Part shown: positions 41,005 through 49,981 of the stretch, piece after piece | How positions within the stretch are numbered: the first letter of the stretch is position 1 | Layout of the letters: each line of letters starts with the position of its first letter | NCBI RefSeq assembly: GCF_008801475.1 | Contig: NZ_VZPP01000010.1 | Location: 1-64,000, forward strand | Source: Pseudomonas moorei | GTDB lineage: Bacteria > Pseudomonadota > Gammaproteobacteria > Pseudomonadales > Pseudomonadaceae | Direction of reading: 5' to 3' | Length of the DNA stretch: 64,000 bases | Notes under the pieces: generated by a model | Database searches by the model: none | Told to the model about the DNA's origin: nothing | What the model saw: only the letters and a program-made list of their open reading frames with translations | Position numbers and translations under genes: made by a program

Positions 41005-41010
41005 ATCCCA

Positions 41011-41289
41011 ATGACCATTCCACAAGACCTGAAAACCATCGGCCTCACCCCCTTCTCCTACCACGCCAACGCCCCGCTGTTCCGCATCAACGCCGGCGTC
41101 CCGGTAATCGCCGCCCTCTCCCACGCTTCCGACCTGCTCCACCTCGCCAAACTCCTCGCCTCAGACGCCACCATGGTCCGCGACTCCGACCGACACGCCT
41201 GGGCCTCGCACTTCTTGCAGGACATGAGCAAGGCCATCATCGATGACGTGGTGAAGGTGCTCGATGCACCGTGCAACAACCGCGCATAA
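41011..41289 (+). CDS. DUF3077-like small protein (copy B)
   Basis: 92-aa paralogue of the 2489 gene. It shares LKTIGLTPF, LFRINAGVPVIAALSHASDLLHLAKLLA and the helix WASHFLQDMSKAIIDDVVKVL. The central part of copy A differs considerably (CADQALFHVTRDVPL), so the two are old duplicates. It is soluble and of unknown function. Strong AGGAGGT lies 8 nt before ATG 41011. Confidence 0.82.
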   Translation: MTIPQDLKTIGLTPFSYHANAPLFRINAGVPVIAALSHASDLLHLAKLLASDATMVRDSDRHAWASHFLQDMSKAIIDDVVKVLDAPCNNRA

Positions 41290-41290
41290 A

Positions 41291-41326
41291 TGAAAAAGCC
41301 CCGCGATTCTTTTGAATGCGGGGCTT
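41291..41326. terminator. Bidirectional intrinsic terminator
   Basis: AAAGCCCCGC (41293-41302) pairs with GCGGGGCTTT (41316-41325), with A and T runs outside. It serves the DUF3077-like gene and the convergent toxin-antitoxin operon. Confidence 0.8.
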
Positions 41327-41346
41327 TCAGCTATTCGTTGTCTCGA

Positions 41347-41661
41347 TCAAACCACTGCCAGTCGATCTACCATATCCGGGAATTTCTCAACCAGTCTAAT
41401 CAACAAGGCCGCCTGAGCGTTAGGCTTTGATTTTTCCTGCTCCCAGTTTCTCAAGGTACTGGGGCTAGTGCGAATTCGCTTGGCGAAAACGGCTTGGGAC
41501 ATGTGTAACTTTTCCCTTAGTGCAACGATTTCCTGCGCTCCCACCTCTGGAGCCGGAATGTCCTCCACAGTCGTATTGCGCAACGTAATCTTGCCTTCGC
41601 GTTGAGCCGCCATCTCGTCAACGCCTTGCATCAACTCTGCAAACAGGTCGCGCTTTTTCAT
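41347..41661 (-). CDS. HigA/NadS-type antitoxin (XRE-family HTH)
   Basis: 104 aa with a C-terminal HTH_XRE domain (about 44-98): REKLHMSQAVFAKRIRTSPSTLRNWEQEKSKPNAQAALLIRLV. The layout, with an N-terminal extension that would wrap the toxin, is usual for antitoxins of HigBA/RelE-like pairs whose toxin gene comes first. Its ATG overlaps the toxin stop (ATGA, 41658-41661), coupling translation. It should repress the operon through the palindrome at 42010-42030. Confidence 0.88.
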   Translation of the reverse strand: MKKRDLFAELMQGVDEMAAQREGKITLRNTTVEDIPAPEVGAQEIVALREKLHMSQAVFAKRIRTSPSTLRNWEQEKSKPNAQAALLIRLVEKFPDMVDRLAVV

Positions 41662-42002
41662 GGGGTACCTCGTACTTTCAACTCTGTCTCTATGGCTTTC
41701 TTGAGCGCCTTCTCTTGGTCAGCGGTCAAATTCTCAAGCTCATCTTTGTCATAAATTGCAAACATCCAGAACTGGCCATCATTCATAAGCCAATAATAGA
41801 TAACCCGCAAGCCACCTCGCTTGCCTTTCCCCCGGCGCTCATCGGCCCAGCGTAGCTTTCGGAAACCTCCCGTATGAGGCATCACATCGCCCGCGTGCGG
41901 ATTCAGCTGCATGTGGCTTTGTAGCGCACGATACTCATCGTCCGTCAGATAATTGCCAACGGTGGCGGTAAAGGATGTGATTTCGAAGAATACGGTTCGC
42001 AT
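41658..42002 (-). CDS. HigB/RelE-type toxin
   Basis: 114 aa starting MRTVFFEITSFTATVGNYLTDDEYRALQSHMQLNP. It matches the RelE/HigB-2 group, with the KLRWADERRGKGKRGGLRVIYYW core of basic catalytic residues and the C-terminal LTADQEKALKKAIETEL helix. These toxins are ribosome-dependent mRNA endonucleases. ATG 42002 is the better start: the alternative at 42113 would place the operator palindrome inside the gene and adds residues unlike the family. Confidence 0.88.
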   Translation of the reverse strand: MRTVFFEITSFTATVGNYLTDDEYRALQSHMQLNPHAGDVMPHTGGFRKLRWADERRGKGKRGGLRVIYYWLMNDGQFWMFAIYDKDELENLTADQEKALKKAIETELKVRGTP

Positions 42003-42009
42003 CGCGCAA

Positions 42010-42030
42010 CTATAGGCAATTTGCCTATAG
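42010..42030. promoter_or_regulatory. Operator palindrome of the toxin-antitoxin operon
   Basis: Ten-base arms CTATAGGCAA and TTGCCTATAG form a perfect inverted repeat around a central T, 8 bp upstream of the toxin start. The octamer TCGCGCAA flanks it on both sides as a direct repeat (42002-42009 and 42031-42038). Its TATAGG/CCTATAG arms also offer a -10-like sequence, so antitoxin binding would block RNA polymerase. Confidence 0.75.
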
Positions 42031-42100
42031 TCGCGCAATACAATGAGCCATCTCTTGATGAACTTGCCGACAGTCTTGACCGACAGACAGCAACCCAACA

Positions 42101-42136
42101 AAAAGCCCCGCACTTCTCTCGAAGGCGGGGCTTTTC
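42101..42136 (-). terminator. Intrinsic terminator of the cyo operon
   Basis: AAAAGCCCCGC (42101-42111) pairs with GCGGGGCTTTT (42125-42135), symmetrical and usable in both directions. It lies 18 bp after cyoE. Confidence 0.85.
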
Positions 42137-42153
42137 AATTCAGCATTCGACGC

Positions 42154-43041
42154 TTAAGGCGCGTACGTCAGCAACAGCTCGGTCGGCACTTTGAAGTCCA
42201 GGGACATCATCACGCTCAGCGCGGTAATGGTGAAGATCGAGAACACGAACAGCTTGCGTGCCCAGACCGTGTCATCCACTGCCTTGTAGCCGGTCCAGGC
42301 CATGTACAGCCAGTACATGCCCATGGCCGCGGCGACGGCGAGGTAGCTCATGCCGGCGTAGCCGCTGAAGGTCAACATCAAGGTCGCCACGAGGAAGGCC
42401 AGGATGTAGATCAGGATGTGCTTCTTGGCCACTTCGATTCCGCGCTTGACCGGCAGCACCGGGATCGATGCAGCCAGGTAATCGTTGAAGCGGAAGATCG
42501 CGATGGCATAGGAATGCGGCATCTGCCACAGGCTGAACATCACCAGCAGGGTCAGCGCAGCCATGTCGAAGGTGTTGCTCACGGCCACGTAACCGATTAC
42601 CGGCGGCATGGCGCCCGACAGACTGCCCACCAGCGTGCCGTGAACCGACTTGCGCTTGAGGTACAGGCTGTAGAAGCCGACGTAGATGACGAAACCGATT
42701 ACCGCAAACAGCGCGGCCAACGGGTTGGCCACCTTGTACAACAGCGCAACGCCGGCGACACCCAGGACGGTCGCGTAGATCAGGGCCAGTTTCAGGGAGA
42801 TCAGGCCCTGGACCAGCACCCGGTTCTTGGTGCGTTCCATCTTCAGGTCGATGTCGCGGTCGATGCAGTTGTTGAACACGCAACCGGAGGCGACCACCAG
42901 GGACGTGCCGATCATGGCGGCCAGGAAGATGGCCAGATCGACATGCCCTTTGGAGGCCAGGAAAAATCCGCCTGCCACAGAAAGCACGTTACCGAAAATG
43001 ATCCCCGGTTTGGTGATTTGGATAAAGTGCTTAAAGGACAT
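42154..43041 (-). CDS. cyoE: Protohaem IX farnesyltransferase (haem o synthase)
   Basis: 295 aa with about nine membrane helices and the two prenyltransferase Asp-rich motifs ([15 protein letters not shown] and the loop near [10 protein letters not shown]). It makes haem O from protohaem and farnesyl diphosphate for the cytochrome bo oxidase encoded just upstream. Last gene of cyoABCDE. Confidence 0.95.
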   Translation of the reverse strand: MSFKHFIQITKPGIIFGNVLSVAGGFFLASKGHVDLAIFLAAMIGTSLVVASGCVFNNCIDRDIDLKMERTKNRVLVQGLISLKLALIYATVLGVAGVALLYKVANPLAALFAVIGFVIYVGFYSLYLKRKSVHGTLVGSLSGAMPPVIGYVAVSNTFDMAALTLLVMFSLWQMPHSYAIAIFRFNDYLAASIPVLPVKRGIEVAKKHILIYILAFLVATLMLTFSGYAGMSYLAVAAAMGMYWLYMAWTGYKAVDDTVWARKLFVFSIFTITALSVMMSLDFKVPTELLLTYAP

Positions 43042-43052
43042 CCGGACTCACC

Positions 43053-43394
43053 TCACTTCGCCATCATGAACGTGTGGATGCTGAACATGATCCACAGCGA
43101 CAGACCTACCAGCAGGACAATCACGATCGCGGCAAAAACAAACGCAATCACGTTGTTACGCTGCGCGGCCGAACGGTCCAGGTGCAGGAAGTACACCAGG
43201 TGCACCAGCACCTGGATGACGGCCATGGCGACGACGATCATCAGGGTGATCGACTTCGGCAGCGTCGGGAACATGACCAGACCGAACGGGATCAGGGTCA
43301 GGATCACCGACAGGATGAAGCCGATGCCGTAGGACTTGACGCTGCCGTGACCGGCGTCGTCGTGACCATTGTGGGAATGAGCTGCGTTAGCCAT
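43053..43394 (-). CDS. cyoD: Cytochrome o ubiquinol oxidase subunit IV
   Basis: 113 aa with three membrane helices and a His-rich N-terminus (AAHSHNGHDDAGHGS). Accessory subunit of the bo-type oxidase, between cyoC and cyoE. Confidence 0.93.
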   Translation of the reverse strand: MANAAHSHNGHDDAGHGSVKSYGIGFILSVILTLIPFGLVMFPTLPKSITLMIVVAMAVIQVLVHLVYFLHLDRSAAQRNNVIAFVFAAIVIVLLVGLSLWIMFSIHTFMMAK

Positions 43395-44021
43395 TTACAT
43401 AGTCCCCATCAGATAAACAACCGTGAATACGCAGATCCACACCACGTCCAGGAAGTGCCAGAACAGGCTCAGGCAGCTCAGACGGGTCTTGTTGGTCGCC
43501 GTCAGGCCGTTTTTCTGCACCTGATACATCATGATCGCCATCCAGATCAGACCGCTGGTCACGTGCAGACCGTGGGTGCCGACCAGAGTGAAGAACCCGG
43601 ACAGGAAGCCCGAACGGTTAGGGCCGTAGCCCTCGGAGATCAGCATGTGGAACTCGTTGATCTCCATGCCGATGAAGCCGGCACCGAACAGGAAGGTCAT
43701 GGCCAGCCAGCCCAGGACCTGCTTCTTGTTGCCACGGAAGAACGCCAGCATGGCGAAGCCGTAGGTGATCGAACTGAACAACAGCAGAGCGGTTTCGCCC
43801 AGCACGTATGGCAGTTCGAAGATGTCGTGGCCCGACGGGCCACCCGCTACGTTGTTAACCAGTACCGCGTACGCTGCGAAGATCGACGCAAACAGAATGC
43901 AGTCGGTCATCAGGTAGAGCCAGAAACCGAATACGGTCATCTCGCCCGAGTCGTGGTGGTGGTCATCGTGCCCATGGTCATGACCATGGGCGTGTCCAAC
44001 ATTGGTCACTAAGTTCGACAT
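43395..44021 (-). CDS. cyoC: Cytochrome o ubiquinol oxidase subunit III
   Basis: 208 aa with five helices and an unusually His-rich N-terminal tail ([17 protein letters not shown]). It is the COX3-like subunit of the bo oxidase. cyoD starts right after its stop. Confidence 0.95.
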   Translation of the reverse strand: MSNLVTNVGHAHGHDHGHDDHHHDSGEMTVFGFWLYLMTDCILFASIFAAYAVLVNNVAGGPSGHDIFELPYVLGETALLLFSSITYGFAMLAFFRGNKKQVLGWLAMTFLFGAGFIGMEINEFHMLISEGYGPNRSGFLSGFFTLVGTHGLHVTSGLIWMAIMMYQVQKNGLTATNKTRLSCLSLFWHFLDVVWICVFTVVYLMGTM

Positions 44022-44024
44022 GGT

Positions 44025-46055
44025 TTAAGCCTGTTCCAACGAGGTTTCAACACGGGTGGCGGTGGCCGGGATTTTCCCTGCCGCTACCAGACGCTTGTGC
44101 TGCTCGGCTTCGATGCGTTCGATCACGTCGACCGGCACGTAGTAGCCTTGATCATCACGAGCGGCGTGGATCGCGAAGTAGATCACGGTGCCGGCCAGGC
44201 TAGCGATGGCCAGCCACCAGATGTGCCAGATCATCGCGAAACCGAACACGGTCAACAGAGCGCCCATGACCACACCGGTGGCGGTGTTGTTTGGCATGTG
44301 GATCGGCTCGTACTTGGCCGTAACCTTGTACGCAGTGCCGTTTTCCTTGGCTTCGGTGAACGGATCGACAACGTCAGCCTTCGGCAGCACGGCGAAGTTG
44401 TAGAACGGAGGTGGCGACGAGGTCGACCATTCCAGGGTGTGTGCATTCCACGGGTCGCCGTGGTCGCACATGTTTTCCGGCTTGTTGCGGTCACGCACGC
44501 TGACGTACAGCTGGATCAACTGGCAAGCGATACCCACGGCGATCATCACCGCACCGAACATGGCGACGTACAGGTACGGCACCCACTCAGGGTTGGTGGT
44601 GGCGTTCAGACGACGGGTCATGCCCATGAAGCCCAGTGCATAGAGCGGCATGAAAGCGACGAAGAAGCCGCTGATCCAGAACCAGAACGCTGCCTTGCCC
44701 CAACCTTCGTGCAGCTTGAAGCCGAACGCTTTAGGGAAGTAGAAGCCGAAGCCGGCGATGTAACCGAATACCGCGCCGCCGATGATCACGTTGTGGAAGT
44801 GCGCGATCACGAACAGGCTGTTGTGCAGAACGAAGTCAGCACCCGGGATGGCCAGCAGTACGCCGGTCATGCCGCCGATGGCGAAGGTCACCATGAAGCC
44901 CAGGGTCCACAGCACCTGGCTGGTGAAGCGCAGACGGCCCTGGTAGATGGTGAACAGCCAGTTAAACAGTTTCACACCCGTCGGGATGGAAATCAGCATC
45001 GTCGCCAGACCGAAGAAGGCGTTGACGCTGGCACCCGAACCCATGGTGAAGAAGTGGTGCAGCCAAACCATGAAGCCCAGGATCGAGATCGCGCCCGATG
45101 CGTAGATCATCGAGTGGTGGCCGAACAGTTTCTTGCCGGTGAAGGTCGAGATGACTTCGGAGAAGATACCGAACGCCGGCAGGATCAGGATGTACACCTC
45201 AGGGTGACCCCAAGCCCAGAACAGGTTGACGTACATCATCGGATTGCCACCAAGTTCATTGGTGAAAATGTGGAAATCCATGTAACGGTCAAGCGTCAGC
45301 AGTGCCAGGGTAGCGGTCAGGATCGGGAACGAAGCCACGATCAGGACGTTGGCCCAGGTGCAGGTCCAGGTGAAGATCGGCATGTCCATCAGCTTCATGC
45401 CAGGGGTACGCATTTTCAGCACGGTGGCCAGGAAGTTGACCCCCGTTAGCGTTGTCCCCAGACCCGATAGCTGTAGCGCCCAGATGTAGTAATCCATCCC
45501 CACGCCAGGGCTGTACTGCAGACCCGACAGCGGCGGATAGGCAACCCAACCGGTCTTGGCGAATTCGCCGACGCCCAGGGACAGGTTGATCAGCACCACG
45601 CCGGAAACCAGCAGCCAGAAGCTCAGGGAGTTCAGGAACGGGAAGGCAACGTCACGCGCGCCGATCTGCAGCGGCACTGCAAGGTTCATCAGGCCGGTGA
45701 AGAATGGCATCGCCATGAAGATGATCATGATCACACCGTGAGCGGTGAAGATCTGGTCATAGTGTTCAGGTGGCAGGTAGCCCGGCGAACCCTCGGTGGC
45801 CATGGCCAACTGGGTACGCATCATGATGGCGTCGGCAAAACCGCGCAGCAGCATGACCATGGCGACGATGATGTACATCACGCCGATTTTCTTGTGGTCG
45901 ACCGACGTCAGCCACTCGGTCCACAGGTAGGTCCACTTCTTGAAGTAGGTGATTGCAGCGAACAACGCCAGACCACCGAGCGCGATCATGGAGATGGTCA
46001 CCATGACAATCGGCTCGTGGAACGGGATCGCTTCCCAACTTAATTTACCAAACAT
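44025..46055 (-). CDS. cyoB: Cytochrome o ubiquinol oxidase subunit I
   Basis: 676 aa with some 15 membrane helices. Haem and copper ligands are in the expected blocks ([24 protein letters not shown] with the Cu-B His-Tyr pair, [19 protein letters not shown]). It is the catalytic core that reduces oxygen and pumps protons. It lies in the operon cyoABCDE, 3 bp after cyoA and 3 bp before cyoC. Confidence 0.97.
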   Translation of the reverse strand: MFGKLSWEAIPFHEPIVMVTISMIALGGLALFAAITYFKKWTYLWTEWLTSVDHKKIGVMYIIVAMVMLLRGFADAIMMRTQLAMATEGSPGYLPPEHYDQIFTAHGVIMIIFMAMPFFTGLMNLAVPLQIGARDVAFPFLNSLSFWLLVSGVVLINLSLGVGEFAKTGWVAYPPLSGLQYSPGVGMDYYIWALQLSGLGTTLTGVNFLATVLKMRTPGMKLMDMPIFTWTCTWANVLIVASFPILTATLALLTLDRYMDFHIFTNELGGNPMMYVNLFWAWGHPEVYILILPAFGIFSEVISTFTGKKLFGHHSMIYASGAISILGFMVWLHHFFTMGSGASVNAFFGLATMLISIPTGVKLFNWLFTIYQGRLRFTSQVLWTLGFMVTFAIGGMTGVLLAIPGADFVLHNSLFVIAHFHNVIIGGAVFGYIAGFGFYFPKAFGFKLHEGWGKAAFWFWISGFFVAFMPLYALGFMGMTRRLNATTNPEWVPYLYVAMFGAVMIAVGIACQLIQLYVSVRDRNKPENMCDHGDPWNAHTLEWSTSSPPPFYNFAVLPKADVVDPFTEAKENGTAYKVTAKYEPIHMPNNTATGVVMGALLTVFGFAMIWHIWWLAIASLAGTVIYFAIHAARDDQGYYVPVDVIERIEAEQHKRLVAAGKIPATATRVETSLEQA

Positions 46056-46058
46056 CGT

Positions 46059-47003
46059 TTACTCCTCTGCCCCGGCAGCTGAATGCGAACTCGAGTCCAT
46101 CCCTTCCATTTGGGCCACTTCTTTCTCTTCTTTCTCGTGCTTGACCTTAGGGCCCGGTTTCATGCCTTCGTACTTGTCGACGATGGTCTGGAACAGGTTT
46201 GGGGTCACCGAGGCGTAGAGCTCGACTGGGTTGTTCTGGCTTGGCTTGGAAAGGGCTGCGTATTCAGCTTGTTCAAGCTGTTTAGGTGCCTTTTTGACTT
46301 CACTTACCCAGGCGTCGAAATCTTCCTGGGAAGTTGCGATCGCTTTGAATTTCATACCGGTGAAACCCGCGCCGCTGTAGTTGGCGGAGATACCGTCCAT
46401 TTCAGCGTTCTGGTTGGCGATCAGGTGCAGTTTGGTCTGCATGCCCGCCATCGCGTAGATCTGGCCGCCCAGAGCAGGGATGAAGAACGAGTTCATCACG
46501 GCGTCGGAAGTGATCTTGAAGTTGATCGGCGTGTGCGCCGGGAACACGATCTTGTTGACCGTGGCGATGCCTTGTTCCGGGTAGATGAACAGCCACTTCC
46601 AGTCCAGCGCGACCACTTCGATGGTCACAGGCTTGACGTCCGATTCCAGCGGCTTGTACGGGTCAAGGGCGTGGGTCGACTTGTAGGTGACATAACCCAG
46701 GGCAATGATGATCAGAATTGGAACCGCCCACACCGCGATCTCGATCTTGGTGGAGTGGTTCCATTTCGGGGTGTAGGTGGCGTTAGCGTTGGACGCGCGG
46801 TATTTCCAGGCGAACAGGAAGGTCATGACGATGACCGGAACCACGACCAACAGCATCAGCAGCGTTGCGGTGATGATCAGGTTTCGCTCGTCCAGACCGA
46901 CCTGGCCCTTGGGATTGAGCAAGGTCATGTTGCAGCCTGACAGCAACAACGTGCCAATCAGCGGCAATAAGCCTAGTAGTCTGGGGTACCTGTTTTTACT
47001 CAT
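46059..47003 (-). CDS. cyoA: Cytochrome o ubiquinol oxidase subunit II (lipoprotein)
   Basis: 314 aa. It starts with a lipoprotein signal (LLSGC lipobox near residue 24), two further helices and a cupredoxin-like periplasmic domain that lacks the Cu-A ligands, as in quinol oxidases. ATG 47003 is chosen over 47057; AGAGGT lies upstream and the shorter form has the lipobox at the expected place. First gene of cyoABCDE. Confidence 0.95.
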   Translation of the reverse strand: MSKNRYPRLLGLLPLIGTLLLSGCNMTLLNPKGQVGLDERNLIITATLLMLLVVVPVIVMTFLFAWKYRASNANATYTPKWNHSTKIEIAVWAVPILIIIALGYVTYKSTHALDPYKPLESDVKPVTIEVVALDWKWLFIYPEQGIATVNKIVFPAHTPINFKITSDAVMNSFFIPALGGQIYAMAGMQTKLHLIANQNAEMDGISANYSGAGFTGMKFKAIATSQEDFDAWVSEVKKAPKQLEQAEYAALSKPSQNNPVELYASVTPNLFQTIVDKYEGMKPGPKVKHEKEEKEVAQMEGMDSSSHSAAGAEE

Positions 47004-47774
47004 CTCACGACCTCTAAAGCAGCTTGCGCAATGCAGTTGGGTTTTGATCGCCAACACTTCACCCTGCCAAGGGTTGGCATTTTTCTTGGATTGAATAAGG
47101 GCTGGCCCGTCGTGCGTCAGACGCGTTTCGACAAATCCTGAGCTAGCGTTGAGTTCTTATTCGAATTCGTGGTCAAAGGCCTTGTTACAGACCAATTCCA
47201 TTTGGTGCGGATAATTGGAGGCACCGACACCAGGGGGTCGCATGAAGCCACCCGGCCTCTCGACACCCGGTTTCTGCTCATCCACCTGAGCCAGGGCGAG
47301 CAGAGTCGGGAATTCAGTGCGGGCGATTGTAGATATGTAGCGTTTTATAAACCATGTCTCATCCCGAAATAATTTTTATCCAAACCAGCAACAATCCTTA
47401 CCGGTTTTCGCAAAAGTGGCGCATCTTATCGAAATTGATTCTCAACAAAAAACACCAAAAAAAGTAGGGCTACCACCCGCGATTCAGACAGTATCGGCGC
47501 CTCTCAAGACGCCGCCGACCTGGCCCCAGCCCCGATATGACAAGGGCTCTGGCAAATTGCCAGGGTCTGTTAAAACTGCCTGTTCCGGCCTCGCCGATGC
47601 AAAACCGCCAGCCCGCAAATCGGGCCAGTTTCGTTGCGTGACGACGAACCAATCCGACGCCCTGGCGACCGCTGCGACACTCAAGATGTGACAACATGTC
47701 GCACACGTATCGCACCCCTCCTTGCCACACATCACGGCCTTTTTACAGGCCCACTGAAGTGCACGCTGCAAGAC
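47004..47774. other. Long intergenic region upstream of cyoA
   Basis: 770 bp without a credible gene. The part nearest cyoA (to about 47200) should carry the cyo promoter; TTGACC (47173-47168 on the minus strand) is a possible -35, but no good -10 follows at the right distance. Positions 47330-47470 are AT-rich. Six-frame reading shows only overlapping short frames without ribosome sites. Confidence 0.5.
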
Positions 47775-47811
47775 AAAAAAAGCCCCGGCGCCCTCATTGA
47801 GGGCCGGGGCG
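47775..47811 (-). terminator. Intrinsic terminator of dsbB
   Basis: On the minus strand a GC-rich stem (GCCCCGGCCCTC / GAGGGCGCCGGGGC) is followed by seven T. It lies 34 bp after the dsbB stop. Confidence 0.85.
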
Positions 47812-47844
47812 TTTTCATGCATCGCGGTGAATGCGCCGCAGAAC

Positions 47845-48354
47845 TCAGCGCAGGCTTTTGCGGTTACGCACGGTCAGCAGCGGCACCAGCACGACGACCA
47901 GCACGAAGGCCACCAGCGCCCACTGCGCCAGGGACAGACCGAGGATCGGCGGGTAGGGTGTAGAGCAGAATCCGTCGACCTGGAAGCCCAGGGGGAAGAT
48001 CTTCGCCAGCGGCAGACCGTCCACAATCGGCTGCAACACATCGATGCCGCAACTGACTGCCGGATAAAACTGCGTGTAGACGTGATGCCCCGCCACCCCG
48101 ACGCCTGCCAATGCGCAGATCACGACCAGGGTTTCAAAAAGGGTGATGCTGCGGCGCGTGCTCATGGCAGCGCCAATGAAGGCGAAGAGCGCGATCAACA
48201 GCAGCGCATAGCGTTGCAGGATGCACAATGGGCACGGCGCTTCACCCAGCACGATTTGCATGTACAGAGCGCCGCCGATCAGCGCCAGGCAGATGATGCC
48301 CAGCAACACCAGGTAGCGTCGTTCACGGCCCAACCGCATCGTTTCCTCGCTCAT
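47845..48354 (-). CDS. dsbB: Disulfide bond formation protein B
   Basis: 169 aa with four membrane helices. Quinone-linked cysteine pair CPLC (about 41-44) in the first periplasmic loop and the second pair (CGID and GFCSTPYPP) in the other loop are intact. It reoxidises DsbA and passes electrons to ubiquinone. Monocistronic. ATG 48339 (MRLGRERR) is an alternative start. Confidence 0.93.
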   Translation of the reverse strand: MSEETMRLGRERRYLVLLGIICLALIGGALYMQIVLGEAPCPLCILQRYALLLIALFAFIGAAMSTRRSITLFETLVVICALAGVGVAGHHVYTQFYPAVSCGIDVLQPIVDGLPLAKIFPLGFQVDGFCSTPYPPILGLSLAQWALVAFVLVVVLVPLLTVRNRKSLR

Positions 48355-48511
48355 CGCGTTTCCCTTGAAGGTTTCGATTGCCCGCCAGTCTACACGCTGC
48401 CCTGGTTTTTGAGAGCCTGGCGCGATCCGGAGGGATGTCGGGGGAATAGACGATAAGCGGGTTAAGAAGGGATTAACTTTCGGTCTTTTTTCAGTTCAGG
48501 ACCGAGGTGTA

Positions 48512-48606
48512 GCCATCGCGGGCAAGCCACGCTCCCACAGGGTTCGCGTCGTACACACCAAATTGGATCGACGCAGATCCTGTGGGAGCGTGGCTGCCCG
48601 CGATGA
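48512..48606. repeat. REP pair downstream of hmp
   Basis: CATCGCGGGCAAGCCACGCT and CTGTGGGAGCGTGGCTGCCC form an inverted pair about 40 bp apart, between dsbB and hmp; it may act as the hmp terminator or protect its mRNA end. Confidence 0.75.
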
Positions 48607-48643
48607 AGACGACGCGGTGAGACTGACTCACCGCGCCTGGGAC

Positions 48644-49825
48644 TTACTCCAGCGCCGCAGCCGGCCCGAAGAACTCATAACGGCTTTGCTTCTCCGGCAC
48701 ACCCAAGGCCTTGAGGTGGCGCTTGACCGCCGCCATGAAACCTTTGGGGCCCAGGAAGTAAGCATCCACGTCGCGCTCTTGCGGCAACCACGCGGCCAAC
48801 TGCTCCTGGCTCAACAACCCGACCTTGTGCGCTGCCGGGCTTACGCCATCGTCTTCGTCGTAGCAATAGAAGCGCTTGAGTTGCGGGTGACGCTCGGCCA
48901 GACCGTCGATCCAGTCACGGAACGCGTGAACGCTGCCGTTGCGGGCGCAATGAATGAAGTGCACCGGGCGCTCGGTCTCCAGCGCCGCTTCGAGCATCGC
49001 CAGGGTCGGGGTGATGCCGACGCCACCGCTGATCAACACCAGCGGTTTGTCACTGGCAGTCAGGGTGAACTCGCCCGATGGCGGGAACAGCTGGATGCTC
49101 GCGCCAACGTGCAATTGATCGTGCAGGTGGTTGGAAGCGCGACCGCCGGTTTCCCGCTTGACGCTGATGCGGTACTGACCTTTGTTCGCCAGGGCCGACA
49201 GCGAATAGTTACGACGAATTTCTTCGCCATCGAGGATCAGTTTCATGCCGATGTACTGGCCTGGCTCTGCCGCCAGGATCGGGCCTTTGTCCGCCGGTTC
49301 GAAGTAGAACGAGATGATTTCCGCGCTTTCCTCGACCTTGGCCGCCACGATGAATTCCCGCGCCCCGCGCCAGCCGCCCGGTGCCTGCTCTTTCTGATCG
49401 TAGATGCTGGTTTCAGCACCGATCAGGATGTCCGCCAGTTGACCGTAAGCCGCCCCCCACGCCGCAATCACTTGAGGGGTGGCGATTTCCTCACCCAGCA
49501 CTTCAGCGATCGCGCGCAGCAGGCAGGTGCCGACGATCGGGTAGTGTTCCGGCAGGATTTGCAGGGCCACGTGCTTGTTGATGATCTTGGCCACCAGGTC
49601 GCCCAACTGGTCGAGCTGGTCGATGTGACGGGCGTACATCAGTACTCCGTTAGCCAGGGCGCGTGGCTGGTCACCGCTGGCCTGGTGGGCCTGATTGAAC
49701 AGCGGGCGCACTTCTGGATATTCGGAGAGCATCATGCGGTAGAAGTGAGTGATCAATGCCTCGCCACCGCTTTCCAGCAGCGGCACAGTGGATTTGACGA
49801 TGGCACGGTCTTGGGCGCTAAGCAT
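48644..49825 (-). CDS. hmp: Flavohaemoglobin (nitric oxide dioxygenase)
   Basis: 393 aa. Globin domain (1-145) with proximal His in NKHVALQI, FAD domain (about 150-260) with RNYSLS, and NAD domain with GGVGITPTLAML and YFLGPKGFM. It converts NO to nitrate with NAD(P)H. AGGAG lies 8 nt before ATG 49825; the in-frame ATG at 49915 would run into the operator region. Divergent from norR, its expected activator. Confidence 0.95.
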   Translation of the reverse strand: MLSAQDRAIVKSTVPLLESGGEALITHFYRMMLSEYPEVRPLFNQAHQASGDQPRALANGVLMYARHIDQLDQLGDLVAKIINKHVALQILPEHYPIVGTCLLRAIAEVLGEEIATPQVIAAWGAAYGQLADILIGAETSIYDQKEQAPGGWRGAREFIVAAKVEESAEIISFYFEPADKGPILAAEPGQYIGMKLILDGEEIRRNYSLSALANKGQYRISVKRETGGRASNHLHDQLHVGASIQLFPPSGEFTLTASDKPLVLISGGVGITPTLAMLEAALETERPVHFIHCARNGSVHAFRDWIDGLAERHPQLKRFYCYDEDDGVSPAAHKVGLLSQEQLAAWLPQERDVDAYFLGPKGFMAAVKRHLKALGVPEKQSRYEFFGPAAALE

Positions 49826-49930
49826 AAAGTGACTCCTGGGCAACAAGGTTTTTTCAACGTTTGCCCTATGCCTATCAGTTTCCATGCCAATATTTATTTC
49901 GTTATAAATCAACAACTTAAATTATAGATA

Positions 49931-49967
49931 GTCATATCGACACGACCTGCTTTATAGTCATACCGAC
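49931..49967. promoter_or_regulatory. Two NorR/FhpR-like boxes
   Basis: GTCATATCGAC (49931-49941) and GTCATACCGAC (49957-49967) both fit the GT-N7-AC core of NorR sites, lie 26 bp apart and share nine of eleven or more bases. They are in the hmp-norR intergenic region, 106-142 bp upstream of hmp, where enhancer-binding proteins sit. A matching sigma-54 promoter for hmp was not found with confidence (TTGGCATGGAAACTGAT on the minus strand is only partial). Confidence 0.65.
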
Positions 49968-49981
49968 TACATGGAGTCACT

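Noticed and set aside
42043-45449. Long plus-strand frames opposite the cyo genes
   Set aside because: Mirror frames of highly conserved membrane-protein genes; rich in His, Asp, Gln and Arg without any domain.
47416-47691. 91-codon plus-strand frame upstream of cyoA
   Set aside because: No ribosome site and overlapping open frames on both strands; looks like chance in GC-rich DNA.
49856-49905. Sigma-54 promoter for hmp
   Set aside because: TGGCATG with a GAAA spacer is followed by CTGAT, which lacks the invariant GC of the -12 element; too weak to list as a feature.
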